Assembly (NCBI RefSeq): GCF_027571405.1
Contig: NZ_CP092968.1
Location: 2,170,001 to 2,234,000 of the forward strand
Reading direction: 5' to 3'
DNA from: Methylocystis parvus OBBP
Lineage (GTDB): Bacteria; Pseudomonadota; Alphaproteobacteria; Rhizobiales; Beijerinckiaceae
Length of the DNA stretch: 64,000 nucleotides
How positions within the stretch are numbered: the stretch's first letter is position 1; the number at the start of each line of letters is the position of its first letter. This document shows positions 54,571-62,517 of the stretch, one piece after another. The translations under genes were made by a program, and so were the position numbers. Under the pieces are notes generated by a model. That model was not told the origin of the DNA. It ran no database searches and worked only from the letters and a program-made list of their open reading frames with translations.

Positions 54571-55695
54571 ATGAAGTCCCTGCTCAACATCTTCTGGCTC
54601 GGGATCAAGGAGCTGCGCAGCCTCGGCAGCGACCTCGTGATGATGTTCTTCGTCGCCTACGCCTTCACCGGCACGATCTATATCCAGGCGACCGGCACCT
54701 CGAGCGAGGTGAACAACGCGTCGATCGCCTTTGTCGACGAGGATCATTCCGCTCTGTCGAAAGAGCTGATCAACGCCTTCTATCCGCCACGCTTTCAGGA
54801 GCCGGAGCTCATCGACGCCTCCGAGGTTGAGACGACGATGGACGAGGGGCGCTTCATGTTCGTTGTGACCATCCCGCCGCGCTTCGAATCCGATCTGCGC
54901 GAAGGCCGCCACCCGGATGTCCAGCTCAGCATCGACGCGACGGCCATGCAGCAGGCGGCGATCGGCGCCGGTTACATAAAAAACATCGTCAATCAGCGCG
55001 TGACCTCCTTCTTCAGCCGCGCGAGCGGCGCGACGCCGCAACCAATCAATCTCGTCATCCGCCGGCTCTTCAACCCGAACGGGATCACCTCCTGGTTTGC
55101 GAGCGTCGTCGGCATCATCAATCAGGTGACGATGCTCACCATCATCCTGACCGGCGCCGCCGTGATCCGCGAGCGGGAGCACGGCACGCTGGAGCATCTC
55201 CTCGTCATGCCGCTCTCGGCCTTCGAGATCGCCATGGCGAAAGTATGGGCCAACAGTCTCGTCATTCTGCTGGCGACCGCGGCTTCGCTCTATCTGATCG
55301 TGATGAAGGCGCTCGAAGTGCCCTTTGCCGGCTCCATCCCGCTCTGGTTCGCCGGCGTGCTTCTCTATCTCTTCTTCGCCACGGCGCTTGGCATTTTCCT
55401 TGGCACCATCTCGCAGTCCATGGCGCAATTCGCGCTGCTGATCATTCTGGTCGTCGTGGTGCTGCAGTTGCTCTCCGGCGGCAATACGCCTGTCGAAAGC
55501 CAGCCAGCCTGGCTGCAATATATGACCTTCTTCCTGCCGTCGCGGCACTTCGTGAGCTTCTCGCAGAAGATCATCTATCGCGGCGGCGGGATCGAGGCCG
55601 TCTGGCCGCAATTCGCCATGGTCGGGGCCATCGGCCTCGCTTTCTTCAGCTACAGCCTTTCGCTGTTCCGTAAATCCATCGCGGTGACCAAATAA
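54571..55695 (+). CDS. ABC-2 type permease (YhhJ-like)
   Basis: The 374-residue permease has one N-terminal helix (VMMFFVAYAFTGTIYIQATG), a large periplasmic domain (NASIAFVDEDHSALSKELIN, VVTIPPRFESDLREG) and five helices in the second half (MLTIILTGAAVIREREHGTL, LVMPLSAFEIAMAKVW, FFATALGIFLGTISQSMAQF). This is the ABC-2/YhhJ layout. It has no ATPase of its own and probably pairs with the permease part of the upstream double ATPase protein. The start follows that stop by 3 bp, and its TAA overlaps the next ATG (TAATG). Confidence 0.92.
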   Translation: MKSLLNIFWLGIKELRSLGSDLVMMFFVAYAFTGTIYIQATGTSSEVNNASIAFVDEDHSALSKELINAFYPPRFQEPELIDASEVETTMDEGRFMFVVTIPPRFESDLREGRHPDVQLSIDATAMQQAAIGAGYIKNIVNQRVTSFFSRASGATPQPINLVIRRLFNPNGITSWFASVVGIINQVTMLTIILTGAAVIREREHGTLEHLLVMPLSAFEIAMAKVWANSLVILLATAASLYLIVMKALEVPFAGSIPLWFAGVLLYLFFATALGIFLGTISQSMAQFALLIILVVVVLQLLSGGNTPVESQPAWLQYMTFFLPSRHFVSFSQKIIYRGGGIEAVWPQFAMVGAIGLAFFSYSLSLFRKSIAVTK

Positions 55696-57332
55696 TGCGC
55701 AGGCGCTCGTTCAAGGCTTTCGCCACTTCCAAACAGAAGGGCGCCTTCCCGGCCCTTGGTCTCGCGCTCGCCCTCGGCGGTTGCGCGGTGGGGCCGGATT
55801 TCAACCCGCCCGAGGCCGCCCTCCAGGACAACTGGATCGAGAAAGGCGATAAGCGGGTCGCCAACAAGGAGATCAAAAGCGACTGGTGGCGGACCTTCCA
55901 CGATCCGACTTTGGACCGGCTGGTCCACCTCGCGGCGGAACAGAACCTCCCGGTGCAGATTGCGGGCCTACGGATTCTCGAAGCGCGCGCCCAGCTCGGC
56001 ATCGCCATCGGCCAGCTCTTCCCGCAGGACCAGGGCGGCTCCGGGGCGGCCACCTGGAACAAGATCAGCGAGCAAGCCGCCAACAAGGCCAATCTGCCGA
56101 AACACGCTTTCGGGGATTTTTCGATCGGCTTCGACGCGACATGGGAAATTGATTTCTGGGGCCGCTACCGTCGCGGCGTCGAGGCGGCGGACGCCAGCAT
56201 GATGCGAACGATCGCGGATTACGACAATGCGCTCGTCTCATTGACCGCGGAAGTCGCGCGCACCTATGTGACGATCCGCACCTTCGAAGTTTTGCTCGAG
56301 ATCGCGCAGGAAAACGTTCGGCTGCAGAAGGACGGCCTGCAGATCGCCGAGGCGCGCTTCCGCGCCGGCGCGACCTCCGAGCTCGACGTCGCCCAACAGA
56401 AAGCCCTGTTGCAGAACACGATCGCCTCGATCCCCGAGCTTCAGACTGGCCTGCAGCAGGCGAAAAACGCTCTGAGCGTTCTCCTTGGCCAGCCGCCGGG
56501 AGGCATCGAGAAGTGTCTGCATGGCGCGCAGAAAATCCCCTCCGCCTCGCCGCGCGTGAGCGTCGGCGTTCCCGCCGAGTTGCTGCGCCGGCGGCCGGAC
56601 ATTCGCGCCGCCGAGATGAACGCCGCAGCCGAAAGCGCCCGCATCGGCATCGCCGAATCCGACCTCTACCCGCGCTTCTTCCTCTTCGGCGACATCGGCG
56701 TGCAGGCCTCCGATCTCGGCAAGATTTTCGCGCCCGGCAGCCTGTTCCTGACGGCCGGCCCGAGCTTCCGGTGGTCGATCCTCAACTACGGGCGCATCGC
56801 CAACAACATCCGCGCCCAGGACGCCCGCCTCCAGCAGGCGCTGGTCAATTACCAGGACATCGTGATCAAGGCGGCGCGGGAGGCGGAAGATGCGCTCATC
56901 GCTTTCCTCAAGGGGCAGCAGCGCGCCGCGGCCCTGCAAAAGTCAGTCGAGGCCGCCCAGCGCGCGGTCGAGCTTTCCTTCATCCAGTATCGCGAGGGCG
57001 CCGAAAATTTCCAACGCGTGCTCGACGCGCAGACGCGGCTCCTCGACGAGCGAAACCGCCTGGCGGAGACGCGCTCGTCCATCGCGACCAATCTCGTCGC
57101 GCTCTACAAGGCTCTGGGCGGCGGCTGGGAAATCGGCCACGGCAAGCCGATCGTTCCGGAAGTCATGCAGGCGGGGATGATGAATCGCACCGACTGGGGC
57201 AATCTGCTCCCGGCGCAAACCCCGCCGCCCGCCGCCAATCTACCCTTGCCGACGCCGGCCGGAGAAACGCCCCTGCTGCTGCCCCCGGATTACGAGGCCG
57301 CGCCCATGCCGCCAGGAAGACCGGCAAACTAA
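55695..57332 (+). CDS. Outer-membrane efflux factor, NodT/OprM type
   Basis: The 545-residue protein has a lipoprotein signal (LALALGGCAVGPDF, with the lipobox Cys) and two outer-membrane-efflux repeats: SDWWRTFHDPTLDRLVHLAA, WEIDFWGRYRRGVEAADASM, LRRRPDIRAAEMNAAAESA, RIGIAESDLYPRFFLFGDIG and FRWSILNYGRIANNIRAQDA are typical of NodT-family factors. Long coiled-coil helices (about 200-270, 400-480) form the periplasmic tunnel. A Pro-rich tail of about 40 residues follows. It completes the tripartite exporter with the three upstream genes, from which it starts without a gap. Confidence 0.93.
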   Translation: MRRRSFKAFATSKQKGAFPALGLALALGGCAVGPDFNPPEAALQDNWIEKGDKRVANKEIKSDWWRTFHDPTLDRLVHLAAEQNLPVQIAGLRILEARAQLGIAIGQLFPQDQGGSGAATWNKISEQAANKANLPKHAFGDFSIGFDATWEIDFWGRYRRGVEAADASMMRTIADYDNALVSLTAEVARTYVTIRTFEVLLEIAQENVRLQKDGLQIAEARFRAGATSELDVAQQKALLQNTIASIPELQTGLQQAKNALSVLLGQPPGGIEKCLHGAQKIPSASPRVSVGVPAELLRRRPDIRAAEMNAAAESARIGIAESDLYPRFFLFGDIGVQASDLGKIFAPGSLFLTAGPSFRWSILNYGRIANNIRAQDARLQQALVNYQDIVIKAAREAEDALIAFLKGQQRAAALQKSVEAAQRAVELSFIQYREGAENFQRVLDAQTRLLDERNRLAETRSSIATNLVALYKALGGGWEIGHGKPIVPEVMQAGMMNRTDWGNLLPAQTPPPAANLPLPTPAGETPLLLPPDYEAAPMPPGRPAN

Positions 57333-57382
57333 TACTCGCTCTGGGTTCACAGCGCGCCGCTAGTCGGCTCTACCGTCGTCGC

Positions 57383-57529
57383 GTGAGTAACAGCCTCACC
57401 AATATTGACGCGATAAAAGAAATTGTAGGCGGACCAAAGGTCGCGTTCATTGGTCGGCCAACATTCCCAATCGCGCCCGACAATCTTGTCGAACGGCGAA
57501 ACGAATTATCGGACTCCGGCGTCACGTGA
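57383..57529 (+). CDS. Possible 48-residue small protein
   Basis: GTG 57383 to TGA 57529 encodes [20 protein letters not shown] and [20 protein letters not shown], which read like a natural protein segment. Its end overlaps the stop of the facing hydroxylase gene by 8 bases. No ribosome site is evident, and it could be a relic of a larger gene. Confidence 0.25.
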   Translation: MSNSLTNIDAIKEIVGGPKVAFIGRPTFPIAPDNLVERRNELSDSGVT

Positions 57530-58202
57530 CGGCCCAGTCGCGCAGTAGATTGTGATAGAGCCCCGTGAGCCGCGCAACTGCGGGATTGTCGGGCGTATCG
57601 GCGGCGAGCGCCTGGATCGTGTCATCGAGCTCCAGCAACATGCTTCGGCGATCGTTTTCACGCACGAGACTTTGAATCCAGAAGAAGGCCGCGAAGCGCG
57701 CGCCGCGCGTCACCGGCTCGACATGATGGACGGCGCCCGACGAATAAAGAACCATATGACCGGCGGGCAATTTGACCTGGTGCGGCGCGAACTCGCCCAT
57801 GACGGTCAATTCGCCGCCGTCATATTCGTCGGGGTCGCTGAGGAACAATGTCGCCGACATGTCGGCGCGAATCCGGATCGACGTATCCGGCACGCCGAAA
57901 ACGGCGCTGTCGATATGGTCGCCATAGGAGGCGTCGCTGGCGTAAAGATTGAATCGCGGCGGCACGACCTTCAGGGGCAACGCCGCGGCGACGAAGCGGC
58001 TCATGACGGCGAGACGTTCGAGCAGCAGCACGCCAATCTCGGTGGCGAGCGGATCATCGTCGGCGAGTTGCAGATTATCTTTGACCCGCGCGGCGAGCGG
58101 ACCGGCGGTGTAACGCCCCTCGCGCCAATCCGCTTTTTCGAGCTTCTCCACACAGCGCCGCGCTTCCGCAACCGACAAAACATCGGGAATCACCACGATC
58201 AT
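57522..58202 (-). CDS. piuC: PKHD-type Fe(II)/2-oxoglutarate hydroxylase (PiuC/YbiX)
   Basis: The 226-residue protein is a 2-oxoglutarate/Fe(II) dioxygenase of the PKHD/YbiX group: [40 protein letters not shown] with the His-x-Asp iron ligands, [20 protein letters not shown] and [20 protein letters not shown] with the distal His and the 2-oxoglutarate Arg. ATG 58202 is preceded by GGAGGGG and gives the usual length; longer starts lack a ribosome site. It lies directly downstream of the TonB siderophore receptor, the same pairing as piuC-piuA and ybiX-fiu, so a role in iron-siderophore use is likely. Confidence 0.92.
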   Translation of the reverse strand: MIVVIPDVLSVAEARRCVEKLEKADWREGRYTAGPLAARVKDNLQLADDDPLATEIGVLLLERLAVMSRFVAAALPLKVVPPRFNLYASDASYGDHIDSAVFGVPDTSIRIRADMSATLFLSDPDEYDGGELTVMGEFAPHQVKLPAGHMVLYSSGAVHHVEPVTRGARFAAFFWIQSLVRENDRRSMLLELDDTIQALAADTPDNPAVARLTGLYHNLLRDWAVT

Positions 58203-58327
58203 CGTCGCCCCTCCAGATGCCGCCCGCCGCTTCGGATTTTGGTTACGACAAAAAAGACGCGGCGAGAATTGCGGTAGATGCGGCGGCTCCACCGTTTGAC
58301 GGGACCGACCCATCTGCCCGGAAGCGA

Positions 58328-60961
58328 TCAGAAACGAAAGCTTACGCTGAAGCGATAGGCGCGCGGCGTCCCCAAAATGACTCGTTGAGCGCCGTAGTTG
58401 GTGCTGATTGCGTATTTCGTGTTGGCGACATTGTCGATATTGAGGCTGAGGACAACATCCTTGTAGAGTTCAAAGGACGACATCAGATTGACGATGAAAT
58501 AGCCCGGAAGCTTGCCAAACCGGCCGTTTGGAACGATGCGGTCCCCATAGTCCTGCCGGCCGGCCCATGACTCACTGGAATAATTCAGCCCCCCGCCGAG
58601 GGTGACAGGCGTTTCCGGCAGGTGATACGTGGTCCACAGATTGCCCGTGACATTCGGCGCAAAGGCGAGTTCATCGCCACTCGTGCCCCTACGATAGAAG
58701 CCGTTCAAGAACGCGGCCGGCGCGTCGACCCCCGGCGCGAACACCGGATAGTCGCCAGGGCTTGCCGCCATGCGGAACCAGTCGAGATAAAAGGCATGCT
58801 TCTGCTCGGTGCGCATGATCAGAAAGCCGCCAAACATTCGCCAGTTGTCGGTGACATTGCCGGAGACGCCGAATTCAACGCCTTGCGCGATTTGGTCTCC
58901 ATAGCCTTTTAGAGTGATGGGCTGGGCCGCCCCGCCGATGCAACCTGCCCCGGGAAGGCCGGGCGGATTGCCGAAGCATCCGGTGATCGGCACGGTCTTT
59001 ACGGTGTGGAAGAGCGCCAATGTCGTGGACAGGCGCCCGTCGAACGCGTCCCATTTGCCGCCGATTTCATAATTGACCATTCGTATCGGCTGCGATCCCG
59101 GCACGAGAGTGACCACGGCGCGATCATCGCCGCGGGAAATATCGGCAGAGTTGAGAAAATTGGCGCCCACTGGCTCATTGGACCACCCGACCGCCCCATA
59201 GAGACTCGCCTTCTCGATCGGCTTGTAGACAACGCCGACCTTGCCGCCTACCGTAGTTGCGGAATTTGTGTAACCATCATAGTTGCCGGTCGGAAGGCCC
59301 GCCAAATCCTTCATTCCAATCGCGAGATGATAGCCCTCGACTCGCACGCCGCCCGTGAGAATCCATTGCGGGTGCAAATGGATCGAGTCATAGGCATAGC
59401 CGGCGATTGTTTCCGCCCCCAATTTGTTGGTGTTCAACGGGATTGCGGGTGTTTGAAAGCGATCCGGATCGGGAGAGAATATAAAAGTGGAGCCCTGAGT
59501 GTCGTTGAAGCGATACGAAAAGGATCGTTCGAGAGAATAATCGATTCCGGTCGACAGTTCATGCCTGAATGGCCCCGTATCGAACTTGGCGGACAGATTA
59601 GTGAGGTTGGTCAATGTCGCGGTTGTGCGATCGTAAGACTGGTTCTGCGTCGTGACCATCCCCGTCGCCGCCACATAGGCAGGCGGCGCCCCGCCGGCCG
59701 GAGCGCCCGGCAGCGTGTAATTGGCGAAGCGGCGCACCTGCGACCAGCGCGTCTGGTTGCTGATGGTGACGTTTGGCAGAATGTCGTATGCGAGCCGCGC
59801 CTCAGCCGAATTGGCGTCGACATTATCGAAGTCGCGCCTCAATCCGTAAAATGTATCGCGCGGCGCCATCATGGCGATCGGATCCGAGCGGACCATATTG
59901 GCGACGGAAGCCGCGGGGACGCCCCAATCGGGAAGGTCGCGCCGCTCTTGATGCTCATAGATAAAGGTGGCGCGTAGATCCGCGCCGAGCCCGAAAGAGA
60001 TCGAGGGCGCGACGCCCCAGGGCCTGTTCAAGGCGATTTCGCGTCCCGGCACGCCGCTGTTCTCGACCATGGCGTTGAGACGGATCGCCGTGTTCGGCGC
60101 AACGACATAATTAGCGTCGATCGTTCCGCGCTTGCGCGACTCGGAATTATAGTGGTCCCAGCCGTACCACGTTTCGCCCGAAACGAAATTCGCAAGCATG
60201 GGCGCTTTGGTGACGAGGTTGACATAGCCGCCGGCGCTGCCGCGGCCATTATCGGCGGCCGCGCCTTTGAAGACCTCGACTCTCTCAGTATTGAACATAT
60301 CGCGGGTATAGTTGCCATTGTCGCGCGAATTATCGATGAAAATGTCGCTTGTGGCGTTGAAGCCGCGCAGTCTGAAATTGTTGCTCGCGGTGAAGCCGTT
60401 TTCGCCGGCGTCGATAGTGACGCCAGGCGTGTTGCGCAAGACCTCCGAGAGGGAGCGCGAACCCGTCTCCCGCATGACCGCTTGCGGAATGACAGTGACC
60501 GACTGCGGCGTGTTTAAAAGCGGCAAAGTGAATTTGGATGATTCCACAGTGGTTGTCTGATAGGGCGCTCTCCAGCCGATAGCGGGCGCCCCGGCGGCAG
60601 CCGGTCGCCCATCCGCTCCAGCGCCGCCGCGCCCCGCAACCGTCGCCGGCCCCGCCACGGTACGGCGCTGGCCCGCGACAGCCTGACGGCTCGGCGCATG
60701 GCGTGCGGGATGCGCTTGGGCCACGACGGGCTTCGGCGCCGCCGGAGGAGCCGCGCGCGGCCTCTCCGCCGGCGCCTCGACTCTTACAGCCGGCAAAGGC
60801 GTGGATTGGGAGTCCTGCGCGAAGACTGGAACGCAGCCGGCCGGCGTCAAAGCCGCTGCAAAACTCAGGGCGGCAGCCGACCTCCCTCCGCCTCTTGGCG
60901 TGAATGCGTCTGGAAAAGAATTATAGAGCGCCCGAAAAGATATTTGCGATGCCTTGGTCAT
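58328..60961 (-). CDS. TonB-dependent siderophore receptor (Fiu/PiuA-like)
   Basis: The 877-residue receptor has a signal peptide region ending near VPVFAQ, a Pro/Ala-rich linker (about 50-130), the plug domain ([79 protein letters not shown]) and a barrel ending in [11 protein letters not shown] with the terminal Phe needed for outer-membrane assembly. The plug motifs are those of TonB-siderophore receptors for catecholate or hydroxamate ligands. It is followed by a PiuC-type hydroxylase, 126 bp away. Regulation by Fur is expected for such pairs, but no Fur box was identified. Confidence 0.94.
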   Translation of the reverse strand: MTKASQISFRALYNSFPDAFTPRGGGRSAAALSFAAALTPAGCVPVFAQDSQSTPLPAVRVEAPAERPRAAPPAAPKPVVAQAHPARHAPSRQAVAGQRRTVAGPATVAGRGGAGADGRPAAAGAPAIGWRAPYQTTTVESSKFTLPLLNTPQSVTVIPQAVMRETGSRSLSEVLRNTPGVTIDAGENGFTASNNFRLRGFNATSDIFIDNSRDNGNYTRDMFNTERVEVFKGAAADNGRGSAGGYVNLVTKAPMLANFVSGETWYGWDHYNSESRKRGTIDANYVVAPNTAIRLNAMVENSGVPGREIALNRPWGVAPSISFGLGADLRATFIYEHQERRDLPDWGVPAASVANMVRSDPIAMMAPRDTFYGLRRDFDNVDANSAEARLAYDILPNVTISNQTRWSQVRRFANYTLPGAPAGGAPPAYVAATGMVTTQNQSYDRTTATLTNLTNLSAKFDTGPFRHELSTGIDYSLERSFSYRFNDTQGSTFIFSPDPDRFQTPAIPLNTNKLGAETIAGYAYDSIHLHPQWILTGGVRVEGYHLAIGMKDLAGLPTGNYDGYTNSATTVGGKVGVVYKPIEKASLYGAVGWSNEPVGANFLNSADISRGDDRAVVTLVPGSQPIRMVNYEIGGKWDAFDGRLSTTLALFHTVKTVPITGCFGNPPGLPGAGCIGGAAQPITLKGYGDQIAQGVEFGVSGNVTDNWRMFGGFLIMRTEQKHAFYLDWFRMAASPGDYPVFAPGVDAPAAFLNGFYRRGTSGDELAFAPNVTGNLWTTYHLPETPVTLGGGLNYSSESWAGRQDYGDRIVPNGRFGKLPGYFIVNLMSSFELYKDVVLSLNIDNVANTKYAISTNYGAQRVILGTPRAYRFSVSFRF

Positions 60962-61398
60962 GTCAGCGCTCCTTTCTTGCTTTTCAATTGCGCGATTTGA
61001 CGCCGTAGAGCCGCATGCGATCGATCGGATTGACAGGAGGCCCGATATCGCTGTCCTCTGTCGACCTCCGTGACGACCTCTGTCTCTGGCAGATTAGTTG
61101 TCATCCCGAGGCGACAGAGATCTGCATCGATCGAGAGAGGATTATGCGCGTCCCAAAGGCTTCCTACGCAACCGATTGGATCGCGCGTGACATGAAGAAC
61201 GTCGCTGCAGATAGATAGCAACGCGATCAGAGGATCGTCGAAGGAACGCCCTCCTGGCGTTGCGTCTGACTCTAATTTCGCGTAGCCCGATTTCGTCGTC
61301 TCATAATTATGAGCGCAGGCCAGTGCGGTTCGGAGCGCAAGAATTTCGGATTGTTTCACGCTGTGCATTCCTTGAAACCGCAAGGCCTGTGCCAGCAA
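60958..61398 (-). CDS. Hypothetical protein upstream of the siderophore receptor
   Basis: A 146-residue frame whose stop overlaps the receptor start as ATGA, suggesting coupling. It includes MHSVKQSEILALRTALACAH, DDPLIALLSICSDVLHVTRD, PIGCVGSLWDAHNPLSIDAD and ends [16 protein letters not shown]. It is not recognised and has no signal peptide or clear ribosome site; an internal start at the second Met (residue 11) is possible. It could be a small regulator or a spurious frame adjacent to recombinase debris. Confidence 0.4.
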   Translation of the reverse strand: MLAQALRFQGMHSVKQSEILALRTALACAHNYETTKSGYAKLESDATPGGRSFDDPLIALLSICSDVLHVTRDPIGCVGSLWDAHNPLSIDADLCRLGMTTNLPETEVVTEVDRGQRYRASCQSDRSHAALRRQIAQLKSKKGALT

Positions 61399-61424
61399 AT
61401 GAAAGCATCGATTCTTCAGCAGGC

Positions 61425-61675
61425 GCCTGTCGCATGCGGGCCGCGTACTTCCTTATTTTCCTCGTAGAATATAGATTTGAGTCGCGATATGCGCCTTGCG
61501 GCGCCAGTGACTCATATGGACGAAATTGTACGAATTTCCAGAACGAGTACGCAGGCGTAGCATTCTCATGAGTCGCCCATAAGCCGGCCCAGTCTCTGAA
61601 AGAGAATCGAAATCCATGGACAGTGACGTTTCCAACTTTCATGGAATACGCGATGGCTAGCGCCACCTTCGTCAA
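61425..61675 (-). mobile_element. Tyrosine recombinase (integrase) C-terminal remnant
   Basis: The frame reads MKVGNVTVHGFRFSFRDWAG, matching the HGFR...FRDWA catalytic block of P4-type integrases, then degenerates before AYRDSNLYSTRKIRKYA, which resembles the usual AYRRSDLFEKRRKLM.AWA end. The His and Tyr positions between are lost. It is a dead fragment. Confidence 0.65.
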
Positions 61676-61679
61676 AGTC

Positions 61680-61832
61680 CACCGTCATGAACAGGCGCAA
61701 AAGAGGGGCTTCGAGCCAGAACTTCTTCGGCAGGCTTAAGGAGTTCAAACGCATGCGCTACGCACCGACAAAACCTATCAAAGCTTCGCCGCCTTGATCC
61801 ACATCGCCGTCACCGTGATAAATTCACGATGA
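61680..61832 (+). mobile_element. IS5-family transposase C-terminal remnant
   Basis: The plus strand reads NFFGRLKEFKRM and, after a one-base frame change near 61755, ALRTDKTYQSFAALIHIAVT then VINSR and TGA at 61830-61832. This matches the end of IS5-group transposases (ERFFGRLK.FRRIA.R.DK...SF.A...IA). No upstream part or terminal repeats remain. Confidence 0.7.
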
Positions 61833-61845
61833 ATCCCAACAACGG

Positions 61846-62295
61846 TCAAAAAGCGTGGCGATCCGGCTTGATGTCGAGTAGCGGCGTGCCGTCAATGCAA
61901 TCGAGCCCGCGCACCACAAGCCTACAATCTTGAACTGCCTCTAATTTGACAACTGATGTCCCGATCGGGTTCGGTCGGAGCGGCGAGCGCAACGAAAAAG
62001 TGCCTCTCGGGACCTTGTCCTGTCGTGCGCATTGCAGGACGAGATCGCGCCGGGAGAGGTGAAGCCAGTAAATTACTTCGAGCTGCGGGTAGCGCGAGAT
62101 CCCCGTCAGGGCCTCTCGCCAAATCTCATCTAGTATGATTTGACAGAGCGGGCCGTCCATTTGCCCCTGTCGCGGGCAATCGGCTCGGGTTTTCCATGGG
62201 GTTTCTATCCTTCCGATAAAGGCGATGCCCGCATCCTCGGTAGCTCGCCAGGGAACGACGACCTCTCCGGGACGGATTTCATTGTCACTATTCAT
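61846..62295 (-). CDS. TrmO/TsaA-family tRNA methyltransferase-like protein
   Basis: The 149-residue protein belongs to the TrmO (TsaA/YaeB/VirR) family, whose E. coli member methylates N6-threonylcarbamoyladenosine at tRNA position 37 using SAM. Family blocks are IAFIGRIETPWKTRADCPRQ, LEVIYWLHLSRRDLVLQCAR, TFSLRSPLRPNPIGTSVVKL and GLDCIDGTPLLDIKPD. It is a short version lacking the C-terminal extension of E. coli TrmO, as in many alphaproteobacterial homologs, so its substrate may differ. It lies between the IS5 remnant and the sigma-54 activator gene. Confidence 0.88.
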   Translation of the reverse strand: MNSDNEIRPGEVVVPWRATEDAGIAFIGRIETPWKTRADCPRQGQMDGPLCQIILDEIWREALTGISRYPQLEVIYWLHLSRRDLVLQCARQDKVPRGTFSLRSPLRPNPIGTSVVKLEAVQDCRLVVRGLDCIDGTPLLDIKPDRHAF

Positions 62296-62517
62296 AGGGT
62301 CGAACCTGGCTCATATGATCGGCTCCAGACTATACTCGTTCCCGGCAGGAATAGGAGGCGCAACGATGCATCGTCGCGGCCTCTCGGAAACAATTCTCGT
62401 TTTTTATGAGCATCTCGCATTGCAAGGGCAAGAAGCCTTGATCAAAGCCGTCATTATTCGGAGCTGCGATTAATCTGCAAGTTGCGATTGCTGCCCGTTC
62501 TACAGGCTTCTCGCGCT

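Noticed and set aside
53890..55611. 573-codon minus-strand ORF across the RbbA and YhhJ genes
   Set aside because: It is antisense to two clear membrane-protein genes and low in hydrophobic residues, with repeated Asp/Glu/Arg/His/Gln, which is typical of the complement of helix-coding DNA.
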